NCBI RefSeq assembly: GCF_032362555.1
Contig: NC_083522.1
Coordinates: 7,976,001-8,040,000, forward strand
Reading direction: 5' to 3'
DNA length: 64,000 nt
From: Amyelois transitella
Lineage: Eukaryota > Arthropoda > Insecta > Lepidoptera > Pyralidae
Part shown: positions 43,054-53,843 of the stretch, piece after piece
How the letters are laid out: each line of letters opens with the position of its first letter
Numbering within the stretch: position 1 is the stretch's first letter
Translations under genes and position numbers: made by a program
Notes under the pieces: model-generated
Seen by the model: the letters and a program-made list of their open reading frames with translations, nothing else
The model's database searches: none
Told to the model about the DNA's origin: nothing

Positions 43054-45336
43054 TTAAGATTTTATTATTTCACTTTCAAAAAATAACTTATTGGTATTAT
43101 CATAAATAGATTGAGCTAAGTCATCAATGTTTTCTTTTCTTACTGCAGACAAAATCTCCAACACTTGTCTGTAACAAAAAAATCATGTTTAATATGAAGC
43201 AGACCAGGCTGGGAGAAACAAGTTGAGTATTACTAGATACTAATGCAAAATTGGGTTTATTTAGGATTTTCTTTGGTGAATTTCTGATGCGTAGTGCAAC
43301 TTACAGTCACATTCGATTTTTATACATAATATTTTAAGTAATCCTACTGATTTCTTGTGACTACATGTTTTTTCAGACATGTACATACAAAAATGGTCTT
43401 GAAACACATTTAGCTTATCAAACAGGATTGCTTAAAGTACATCGCTTTTAAGAAAATAATTACCTTTATTAACCTTTCGTTATTAATTACTTACACAATA
43501 TTACACGGCTCATTCCGTCCTTTCACTTGGTTGCCTGACTCAATATTATACTTTTCCTTCTTGACTGCTGGAAACTTGGTTACGACATGGCCATAACCAG
43601 GATGGGTCGCCTTCACTTCGCACCAGGGGCAGTCGGTTTCTATCATTAACCTGTTAGTTGGTATTTTCGCTGCCACTTCTAAATTTTCTTTCGTTCTTAG
43701 CGAGCTGGAATGGAAACAAATCAGATGTCTATGTTAATTTCCTCATAATCTTTTTTTTTTTCCTTATTATTTGTTAGTTTGTAATATCTTTATGGCACAG
43801 AATTTAACACAGTTAAAAGAAATAGTACATAGATATAAAATAAATAAATCTCTTGCAGTGGCATATCTAATGACTTATCCGATGAAGGGATCTCTTCCAG
43901 CCAAGGAGCAAACAATAAAAGAACTAGATAAATAAAAGCAAGTTGCTGTGTTATTAGCAAGTCTTATTAAGTCTAAGTTAGGCAGTAGCCTTACTTTCAG
44001 ATTAGTAGGTGATTTCTTTATAAATCTCAAAAGAGTCACGTATGCAAAATATAAAATCACATATATCACTTGGGAGATATAGAGCCAATAGTCTTTAGAC
44101 TCGATGGTTAGTGACAGAGTGCTGGCCCATTGCCTAGAAGTAAAAGCTCTTATAAGCAAAGCAGGTGGCAATCACTTCCCTTTCCCTAGGAAATCAGTAT
44201 GGAAGATACAAAGGGAAGCAAATTAAATAATTACCATCCATTAATTCCTATATACAATCCTAGTGCCAAAATCTTGTTCAGAGCATCTTCGGTGCCATCG
44301 AAAGAATGCACTACTCCTCCCACCACTTTATCCTGGTTTCTGGTCAGGATTTCCACCAAATCTTCAGCAGCTGCTCGGCAGTGAAGGAATAAGGGTAGAT
44401 GGAATTCTTGACTCAGTTGAAGTTGGTATTCGAAAAACCTTAAACGGTTTATGATATTAATTAAATTTGTAAAGTTTTATCTAAAATATTATAATAGTGG
44501 GAATTTAGTTGTAACAAGTTTCTACCAGTTTGGAAAAACCATGTAAAAAAAAACTTAGAGAAAGAGACCACCTTTAAATTATTATTGCATAAAGTAAGTT
44601 AAAAAGTATTTATCATCATTTTCTTACTTTAATTGCACATCCTTTTCACAGAAATGTAATCGTTCATAGTCCAGTCCGCACTCTCCGATGGCCACTACTT
44701 TATCTTTATTATCAGTAATTAATTCCCGCAGATCATTCAGATATTTCTCTGGATTAGGTACAAATTCATTGCATCGAGTTGGATGGCATCCTGCAGTAGA
44801 AAACAGTCTGGCTGAAATATGTGATGGTGGCATAAATTTTGGGTAGCCTATTGGTCAAGATTTGTGTCCTAAAATTCTTTCTTTCCCTGGGTCCTCGAGC
44901 ATTGCGGTGGAAGGTGCGGACAGCACAAAAATAAAGGAGATAAAATATGGGTTATTGACCTGCAACTAGTTCCAGTTTTTATATGAAACAGATATTCATA
45001 GACCAAACATCATGTATTAAAAATAATATGATTAACTTACAATCAGTGCGCGAAAGGTCGATGGCTTTCTTACTGTCAGTGAGACTACCACCAGTGATAA
45101 TCATTTTGTCCATTCCACAATCCCAACTTCTTTTCAAAACTTTGTCCAAATCTGACTCGTGTTTCTTAGATCCATGGTACACGCCCTGATACATTTCATC
45201 AGTAAGATTTGCGCCTATATCTAAAAATATAAAGGAAAATTGTTAAGCAACATATTGTGTTGTTTGAAGATAATGCAAGAAATAATATTGTCTTGAACTT
45301 ACCAATATATTTTCTTAAAGAAGCCATTCTTTTCAT
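43054..45336 (-). CDS. TATDN1: TATDN1-type TatD deoxyribonuclease, 6 exons
   Basis: Exons, 5' to 3': 45336-45303, 45220-45041, 44811-44628, 44438-44235, 43704-43495, 43168-43054 (TAA). All joins keep frame; product 308 aa (human TATDN1 is 297). TatD-family motifs run in order: [17 protein letters not shown] near residue 12, [65 protein letters not shown], and [18 protein letters not shown] with [15 protein letters not shown]. These carry the metal-binding Glu, His and Asp residues of a TIM-barrel metal-dependent nuclease. In other species the enzyme has 3'-exonuclease/DNA-end activity and a role in chromosome segregation and apoptosis. A likely poly(A) signal (complement of AATAAA) is at 43010-43015. 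Confidence 0.96.
44052..44190 (-). repeat. SINE family A, strongly diverged, in TATDN1 intron 4
   Basis: ATCACATATATCACTTGGGA, AGAGCCAATAGTCTTTAGAC and GCTGGCCCATTGCCTAGAAG. Confidence 0.55.
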
Positions 45337-46615
45337 TAGATTTTATTAATATAAATTAGTTTTTTAAAGAAATGTGCAACCAATCGTACTTTAAAGTTAA
45401 ACTAGAAAACAAACATTTATTTTATACCATAACCTTAAAAACCAAACTGATATGAAAATAGGAAATGCCGATGTCAAATTAATGTCAAACTGTCAACAGT
45501 CAAACAAAGATGGCAAAGTCAAAAGGTAAAATAAAATGTACTAGTTACTTAGGTACTTATCATTGTACATAGGTCCAGGCCTCTTTCCCGGAGCGGATGG
45601 CAGAGACTTTTTGTTAAGAACATAGTACCTACCTATTATATAAATTTGCTGATTAGGCATAGTATATATTAGAAAAGGGCAGTGCAGGTTTTTTAAGTAC
45701 CTACTTAATAAAGAGATAATACGTTTTAATCCTTACGGAGTAGCCACAGCCAATTCTCATAAGTTAGATTTTTTTGTAAATAAATAAATAATGTACATAT
45801 CTTTTTTATCGTTTTATTTATTATATCCACAGAATACCTACCTACAGAAGTTCATGTGATCAAATCGACTACATGTTTCTTAAGTTTAGGTACCTACCTA
45901 TTTAAAAAGTGACTGACTAAAATACCGGTTCTCTTCCACGGTACTACAATAAGTAATGTTTCAAAAAATATTCGTAGAATTAAATTTACTGGAGTTACTG
46001 CAGGCTCTAATCTAAACTATACCTAGCGGGAATAATTTTAGGTACTTCGCTACTACTTCGCTGCTATTTTTTGATGTCGCAGAATACTTCGTTGTGATTT
46101 GCTGATGGCGTGTGACGTAGAGATGTCGCACTACTATACATCTATCGACACTCGAACAGCCAAAAGAGAATATCATTATAAAGAGTGGGATCTATTTTAG
46201 ACTATCTTGCCTAATTGTGTCTTAAATAAAATTTGTCACTATTAATTTAAAAACTCCAAATTCCAACCATTCAGCATCCAGTTTTTTTTCTTTTCTTTGT
46301 ATATAATTGTTCTGAAAAACAATAAATAATATAGGTACATATTCAAAGGAAAAAGAAGAATAATTTTGTTTTACACTACTGCAAGAGATTATGATGTTTT
46401 GGTATGGTTCGCTATTTTGCATTAGGTATGTAATCTATTTCGAATTATAAGGCTGCTGGTTTACTGTGTCAACCCACGATCTTCAGTTCAGGATTTTACC
46501 TCATCTCTCTTTTAATTTCAATACACAACAGCCTGCAGATAAACTTGACCCTCTTGTGGTTTTGGTTAATACGACCAAGTGTCATGTCACTTCACAGGCG
46601 ATTGTAATTAAACCC
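45337..46615. other. spacer between TATDN1 and the IR75-type gene
   Basis: Contains the TATDN1 promoter side and, on the right, the 3' end of the receptor gene. A fragment CCTCTTTCCCGGAGCGGATG at 45579-45598 matches an RTE-type LINE end in reverse. I see no other gene. Confidence 0.6.
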
Positions 46616-49600
46616 TTACAGTCTGAACACTAGCATCTCCACCAGCATGATAGCAAGCGACAGTAGTGTTCCGTACAGCATCAACAGCAGCACCGGCCGC
46701 AGGTCCATTACCCCCACACTGGCGAAGGCTGCCTTTTTGTCGGAGCAGTGCGGCTTCGGCGTCTGGAGACGACGGTTTTGGGCCGACAAAATGCCAGTTT
46801 CGCGCATTTGTTTGTAACTGGAAATGGAATGGAAATGTACCTACCTGTCACTATTTGAATGTCAATTCTATCATTAAGCCAAATAGCTGAACGTGGCCAT
46901 TCAGTCTTTTGATGAGTGGTGGCTCTGTCTACCCCGCAAGGGATATAGACTTGACCATATGTATGTATGTATGGAAATGGAAAAGCTGAAATATTTGCCA
47001 GTGGAAGCAAAAGAGCCCTTCTATACAAAGGTACAAAAACCTTAACCTGAGAAGGGCTCTTTTGCTTGCAACTCCATTCATGTGAGCCCCTGTTATATTG
47101 CACTAATAGTAACCAGATTATTAAGATGTGCTTAACCAAGTTCGTCGAGATTTGACTTTAGATGGATAATAATATAATGAGCAGCCAAGATCTTCTGTGA
47201 AGTCAAGTGTGTTGAGCTGACAATTTTGAGTGAGAAGCTCAAATTTTTGCTCCAATGTGTAGAAATTTTCATAAACTTGACACAATTTTTTGTTATAGTG
47301 ATGTAGTGAGACAACGTTACCAAAAATAAATATACCTATTAAAAATATTAATAACTAGAATTATATATGTAGATATATAATAGAATTATTATGGTAAAAC
47401 CGTAGAAAACCTACACAACTTTCAGCAGCTCCAAATAAGGTGAGTCTTTTCTAACCGGGGTTGAGGCGTCGAAACTTCCAATGAAGTCTACTTCAGTCAG
47501 GTCGCACTTCTCAGTCTCCAAAAAGGTATCCTCAACTCGGTGGTAGACTGGCTCCACGATAGAGTGGAATGCGAATAGTCCCTGACAAAGATAAATATTT
47601 ATTTCTCCTCTTTTGTGAATCGAAGGACCAAAGTTAGTTAACCGAAATCAAAGATAATCTTCTCACTCTCATGTGTTTAGTAGCGAAGGCAAGAAGAACC
47701 CAAGAATGAACTCAATATGCTTCGTCCACAAGCAGATATATAAATCGGTCTTTTTGTATGAGTTTATACCTAATTATTTGAGTATTTAATGTTGGCAACA
47801 ACCCATACGCTCAATCACCTACAGGCAAGGGTACAAGAACAGCATGCATAAGTTATCAAGCCATACGAAAACACAGACAGTTGCATGGCTTTGTCGAGCA
47901 CTTCTTCGTCCTGGTGTTAGTCCAGGTTACAACCTCATCTCTCCGGAGGAGAGCTCGAGGTGCGACCTTTGACCGTGATTATGGATTGGGTGTCAGGTTT
48001 TAAACGAAGCGACTCCCGTCTGACCGTCATTAGATTAAAGTGCCTATTCCTCTAGTCGCCTTTTACGACATCGATTGAGATAGAGTTGCCCTAATTATAA
48101 AGTATCGGTAACCACGCGGCGCGGCTTATTACCTTTCTGATTCTTTCCACCCCTTCGTAAATGTGGTAAAACTTTCCAGCTCCATCGTCGGGGTTAACTC
48201 TGTCATGGATGTTCTGGTGAATGGGGTCCTGTGATGTTTGGCTGGGCTGGAAGAAGTACCTAGTCAGTATTTTTTTTCATTGGATGCAAAATCATCTTGA
48301 AAACCTGTAATGTCACGTATGTGGTACCTCTCTCTCTCTCTCTCTCTTTCTCTTCAGAAAATGTCTCTTGTGAAAATGTTGACAAAAGTTTTATTTCACG
48401 GCAGACAGTCGGCTTCCCTGTCCTAAAACCACTTTGAATATTTTCATTGTCTATCATTGTATCATAGCTTTGTAGAAAATCCGCGAGTATAAATGGCCGA
48501 GGTAGTGGTATTGTAGGTAATTCTATACTTATCATTTAGAAATCAGCTTAAATTATGGCGTTAGATGTCACAAATAATTACACTCAGCACAAAACGATTG
48601 TAGTCCAAGTCGTTGGCGCCGAGTTCCATCTTGGAGGCAGCTAACTGTGCCAAGGTCTTGATGGAGTTGGATGGTGCCTGGAGTAGCACCACGATGTTGG
48701 CGGAATAAGCCGCGTATAGAGCCATAACGGCAGCAAAGAATACCCACTCCATTATGCGTCCTGAAAGAATATTGTTTCTTTAAAGTTTAGGTCAATTGAA
48801 ACATTAAAAATGTTAAGGGTGAACCCTTATCACTAAGGTATATGAAAAATAGATGTTCGCCGATTCTCAGACCTAAATATGCTCACAAAATTTCATGAGA
48901 ATCGGTCAAGCCGTTTCGGAGGAGTACGGGAACGAACATTGTGACACGAGAATTTTAGATATATATTATAAGATTAGGCACAAATCTGATGTGACTTGGA
49001 ACAGATTATCTTGGGGTGGCACCATGTGCATTAAATGTTGGCTCGTCAGAATAACTCCAGCTGATTTCTTCCATTTGCTGCATGCTGATGTGTTATTTTA
49101 TCATTAATTACTTATAATAATCAGAAAATTAATATGCATCGCCAGTCAAAGCTGTTAAATTTATTTTTCCTTATAAAAATACAGCAAAATGAGAATAAAA
49201 GAGGATAAAGCAAAATTTATAAACCCTTACCTGGGGCTCTTCTCGGTTCTAAGGCACACCCTTGTTGTGTGATCGCACTCATAGTTAACAACAAGGCATC
49301 ACCGACACTTCCGTCCAGTTGAGTAGATGTCTGAGAAATTCAGTTGTTTAAAGAAAGAACAAAGACAGAAACAGTACCAGTAAAGTATTTACTTTCTGAC
49401 GTAACTCTCAATATGCGGACCTGTGTGGATGGACCACAGACCTGACTGGACTGACTGAATTTGTCTGCACCGGGTATGCTTTGAATATATAGAATCTTTG
49501 CTAGAAAAATGCCTATGACAAAAATGTATCAAAAGAAAAAAAAGATACCTTTTCAATCTTATTCTCCCATTTACTGGTAAAGAACAAGGTGGCAGTACAA

Positions 49601-52296
49601 GCCAAGGAGCAGATAATAATGGCCACCCAGACATTGATCGAGAATGGTAGCGCGAAGATATTGGAGACGTAGGACAGGGGTGGCTGCCGGAACACGAATC
49701 TCATCCTCATTGGTGCTACTGTGTCGGTGTACATGACCACCTCCAGCCGGTTCAGGAAGACCACGCAGTTGGTTCCTGGAACCAAGAAATAAGAAATGAA
49801 GGCTATTTGCCTAAAGATACGGTAACTACCAAAATTAATAGAAAATAGACTTCTTTGGTCTTTACATTGTTTATTTAATTCGTGGAGACAGGTCTAAATT
49901 GAGATTATAGAAAGTTATGTAAAAATACATTCACTGACGATTTTGTTAAAAGAGCAGATGAAGAACGATTTTGCCATTAAACAAGGAATATCTTGTAATT
50001 TTTTTGATTGATATTCATAAGAATTGAATTTTATTAAAAGTTGGTGGCAAAACCATGAAGCAAAGTTGCTATACCAGCTATATCAAGTTTAATCACACTG
50101 TCAAACCTTTTTCAGTATACCTCTACATTACCCGAAAGATTTGATAAAGAACTTACCCAGATCAGCTCTCTTCTCCTCAAGATCATTTATCATCCCAGTC
50201 CACGTGCCATTCACTTTATACCCGAATCGATAGCTGAAGATGTACCGAGTGGTGACGTTCAACATCTCGAAGGCATGTCTAGCTGCTATGAAACAGATTT
50301 TGGCGACGGCGTCGTATTGTAGCTCTCTGGATTAGGAAAGCTTAGTCAGGAATATGAGGTGACAAGACGGGTACATTAAGAATTAGCTTACGAAGTGTTA
50401 GTAAGTTTTCTAGTGAAAGCAAATTTTGTAAATTGGTCCTTTAGCGATATAGATATAGCGAAAATATAATAAGCATATACTTATGGAAAACATGCAACGA
50501 ATACTTTCTTGATTGTTAATTTGTGTTTAAAATGCCGGATAGATTTGAAATGTCGCAGGAAATGTTATGAATTAGACATAAAACTAGGACAAATAGAAAA
50601 AAGATGGATGATCCTTTTCATTTTTGGTCTTAACTCAACCGAGAACAGATATAAATAGTGTATTGCCTGTTAGCAATTACAGGTAGGATAAAAAATTAAA
50701 CTCACAGCCTATTCTCTTGAAGAAGATGATACTTAGTAGTGTTACTGTCCTGAATAACATTGGAGATCGTCAGCGCGTGTCCCATCAGATCTCTCCTTCT
50801 TTTGAAGATCTGTTTGAATGGCCTCACGTCGACCAGCGTGCCGTTGTAAAACCCTCTTGGAGTGAATATCATTGAATAATTTGCTGCTGGTTTGTGCACT
50901 GTAAAAAGGGGAATTAGCAACAAAATTTTTGAGGAGAACAGTTTTGGAGGTTAGAACTTTAGTGGGAAAGCAAAGATGATAACAGAACGTGTAAATTGTC
51001 CTTTTTTAAGTGACCAGTTTTCTTCTTTTCTTATTCTTGTTTTAGATTTGAAGTTTGATCTAAAACTGAAGCATTTCAATTTATTTTCTACCCTGTCCTG
51101 AAGATACAATTCTAGTCTTTCAAATCAATGTGGTTTTATTTTTCTTTGTTCACAGTTCACATCAGATTGTTGAACTATTACATTACGAGTTAGGGGAGTA
51201 AGTACTTAGTCTAACTATCTTTACGTGATGATTATATACACTTACATTCAGTCAAGGTAAATGTATCCATTTTTTTTTCAGCCAAGACAATATCACTATC
51301 AGGAAGTGCTGGGATCTCTAATATCACGGAATCTGGGTTCAAAGTTTCGGAAATAATTAGCCAACGAAACGGCCATGCGTAAAGATTATTCGATGTTGCC
51401 TAAAAACAATAAGAATTATTAGAATGTTCATATTCTACCACTAAATCCGAGAATTTAAACAAAGATAAATGTTACTTAAACTTTACAAGGAGAGAATATT
51501 GACCAAATCAGGACGACCTGACGAAAGGTAAAGTCATGAATACCCTAAACTGAAAAACTTATGAAGAGAGTGAAAATTGTAGTTCAAGCGAAATATATAC
51601 GCGGGGACCGTGGTAAATAGGAAGAAGTAAGTAGTCTCTGCCTACCTCCCGGGAAAGAAACGTCAGTTTGGATATGTGATAGAAAAATGGTAAATTCTTA
51701 CGTTTACAAGATATTCTTCAGAACTTTCGCACCTCAAATCGACTAGGAACAGAATAAAGTGATAAAAATACTTTGAAGGCAAATGTATAAGAGAAGACGA
51801 TCTCACACCTATACTAGTCATTTCGTTCATTAATTCAACTTGGATATCTGAAATTTAAAGAATAAAGGAGGCAGTTATTTATAAAAAACTGAAAAAAATA
51901 TGTTGAATTTCAAAAGAACTCTAGTAAGCTACTTACAGTTCTGTTCTTCCGAATGCATAATGATTTGCCTATGTTAAAATCGATTTGTTGCAAAATGATT
52001 GACGTAGATGATAAAAAGACGACGAAAGTGAAGAGTGAGTCGTTCGTATCACTCGACCCAGTGCAAAGTTATTCTTTTTTATTTGAAAAATAAAGGATGT
52101 GATTTCAAAGGAACTTACCGTTACCCCAGCATAAGCGGTGAAAAACCAAGTCAGTAGGCTTGTTTTCATTCACAATATATTCTTTGATAAATCTCACTGT
52201 ATTTCCATCATTAGCATATGCTAAATGTGCCATGAAAACTCGTGAAATAAATAAAATTAGTATTACGATCATTTTTGGTAGATATTTTAGGGCCAC
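46616..52296 (-). CDS. Ir75: ionotropic receptor, IR75 type (gene A), complete, 11 exons
   Basis: Exons, 5' to 3': 52296-52119, 51847-51702, 51399-51246, 50898-50706, 50326-50157, 49775-49549, 49330-49231, 48760-48582, 48246-48133, 47581-47415, 46817-46616 (TAA). In frame throughout; 609 aa. It has a signal peptide (MIVILILFISRVFMAHLAYA) and an extracellular S1 half with SYVSNIFALPF before the first membrane segment (~329-346, VWVAIIICSLACTATLFF). The pore loop holds LDGSVGDALLLTMSAITQQG. The second segment (~394-416) ends in YAAYSANIVVLL, the counterpart of the iGluR SYTANLAAF motif. The S2 half has MELGANDLDYNRFV and GLFAFHSIVEP, and a last segment lies at ~586-606. IR75 receptors form odour-gated cation channels in sensory neurons, tuned to acids in the members studied. 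The exact paralogue (p, q or d) is not settled by eye. It lies in tandem with gene B. Confidence 0.93.
46845..46972 (+). repeat. SINE family A, 3' half, in IR gene A intron 10
   Basis: CTGTCACTATTTGAATGTCA, AATAGCTGAACGTGGCCATT, GGCTCTGTCTACCCCGCAAG and ATGTATGTATGTATGG. It begins only ~27 bases from the exon 11 acceptor. Confidence 0.85.
47005..47067. repeat. perfect 18-bp inverted repeat in IR gene A intron 10
   Basis: AAGCAAAAGAGCCCTTCT (47005-47022) and its exact complement (47050-47067), with a 27-base loop that can itself pair through AAAGGT/ACCTT. Confidence 0.9.
47885..48122 (-). repeat. SINE family C, long copy
   Basis: On the minus strand: GCCGCGTGGTTACCGATACT, ATCGATGTCGTAAAAGGCGA (the head shared with family A), then GACGGTCAGACGGGAGTCGC, AAAACCTGACACCCAATCC, CTCCTCCGGAGAGATGAGG and TTGTAACCTGGACTAACACC. 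It lies in IR gene A intron 9, about 10 bases from the donor of exon 9 (48132). Confidence 0.75.
48328..48349. repeat. (CT)n microsatellite
   Basis: Uninterrupted CT repeat of about ten units in IR gene A intron 8. Confidence 0.85.
48875..48975 (+). repeat. dispersed repeat end (ATCGGTCAAGCCGTTTCGGA type)
   Basis: AAATTTCATGAGAATCGGTC, AAGCCGTTTCGGAGGAGTAC and ACATTGTGACACGAGAATTT are phrases common to lepidopteran non-autonomous repeats. I cannot set its class. Confidence 0.5.
51490..51685 (+). repeat. RTE-like LINE 3' end, diverged, in IR gene A intron 2
   Basis: GAGAGAATATTGACCAAATC, GAAAAACTTATGAAGAGAGT and AGTAGTCTCTGCCTACCTCC. Confidence 0.7.
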
Positions 52297-53332
52297 AAGA
52301 TAAAGTGGGAACTATGTAAGAGATTGTATAAGCACTAGTAATATAGTTGCCAAAGTACCTATACTCAGTTATATCTTGCTAAGTAGTGTCACCTGGACCT
52401 AGTTGGTTGAACAGGTCATCACGATGTATACAAAAGAAAGTGGACAACGGTTTCCTAACCACAGCTTCAAAGCTGTCACCGCTATCACGAAAAGATGCCG
52501 CAGAGAGTAGGCAAATCACGATTTACATAGAAGACTTCGTTTATCTGGATGACTTTTTGCTGTGTTCCTTTTCTGCATCGAAGAAAAAGACATATAGCTA
52601 CAGCGTCAGAATTGTTTTTGTCTCGTTTTCTTTTTAAAAAACTAAATTAGGTCTTTGCATTTATGTCGACAGGCCAATGCATTAAATATGCCTAATAATC
52701 AGAACAACTTGGAACACCGTAATTTTCCATAACAATCAGTTATCGACAGGTTAACAACTTGCACATGGGTAATTTTAAAATGAAATAACATTTTCAGTAC
52801 GACATGGGTGTATTTTTTTCTGAAATTATTTCTAATACAGTTCTCTAAGTTGAAAGGTTTTAAATACGTACATTATCCTATCTTTTTTTGCTACTTATTT
52901 ATTTCACTTACAAACATAAATCTATAAACAGGCACCTTTTTACAATAATAATATTTAGGCTTTAAAATCTGTGCTTAGGTATAGCTATTCCAGTGATCTT
53001 ACTTTTCCATAAGATTGTGCAGATTTTTTTCTATTATAGTTCTGATATTTCTTCTAGAATCTCATAATCTTAATTTTCAGCTATCTTCCTGTTTTTGAAC
53101 TCAAATGTGTCCTGGACAATATTCTGTCGTCTCTTTGCTCTCATAATTATCCTGAAAATTAAGACAAATCTTAAAAACCTCATAATGTTTCTCATTATTG
53201 CGCTCAAAATTAAGTAATTTTGTTTCTTGCCTGGAAATCGACCTGTAAAGTCTTAATAGAGTGCCCAGTATCAACTGTCTCACGGTCCTAAAATGTTCAG
53301 TCGGAGGTTGTAGTGGTTTATATAGTTATGTG

Positions 53333-53425
53333 CTCTAATCTGAACGTGGCTTATTAGTTTTTTCAAGAGTGTTGGCTCTGTCTACCCCGCAAGGGATATA
53401 GTCGTGATAATATGTATGTAGGAAT
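53333..53425 (+). repeat. SINE family A, 3' third
   Basis: TCTGAACGTGGCTTATTAG, GGCTCTGTCTACCCCGCAAG and AATATGTATGTAGGAATGTA; a second copy follows directly. Confidence 0.85.
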
Positions 53426-53427
53426 GT

Positions 53428-53690
53428 ATGTGCTGTGGTGCCCAGCACAAATATGAAAATGAATAGTATCACTCCATATCTGTCCCGTGGATGTCGGAAA
53501 AAGGCGATTGAGGGATAGGCTTATAAACTTGGGATTCTTAATTAAGGCGATGCTGGCTTGCCGAAGCAACCTTTCACAATTTGAATCTCCATTCCATCAT
53601 TAAGCCAAACAGCTGAACGTGGCCTTTTATTATTTCAAAACTGTTGGCTCTGTCTACCCCTCAAGGGATATACGGTGACTATAGTACATA
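53428..53690 (+). repeat. SINE family A, near full length
   Basis: GTGCTGTGGTGCCCAGCACA, CCCGTGGATGTCGGAAAAAG, AACTTGGGATTCTTAATTAA and GGCTCTGTCTACCCCTCAAG. It has a small insertion GCTGGCTTGCCGAAGC in the body. Confidence 0.87.
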
Positions 53691-53843
53691 GCACATGCTC
53701 TAATCCCTAGAAAATTAACTTGCACAATTAAGCATTTTCGCTGCTACCAGCTTGACGCTAAGTGATATTGCCACAGACAAAAACTCTTCTCTTCTTTTCT
53801 TCCTCATCGATGCTACTGAACAATGATATTACTGAAATTATAC

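Larger units (their letters stand above)
52297..53843. promoter_or_regulatory. spacer between the two tandem IR75-type genes
   Basis: Must contain the promoter of gene A (toward the left) and the 3'UTR of gene B (from the right). I cannot place a core promoter. It carries two SINE family A copies (53333-53425, 53428-53690). Several short open frames (52386-52637, 53101-53283) have no motifs I recognise. Confidence 0.55.
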
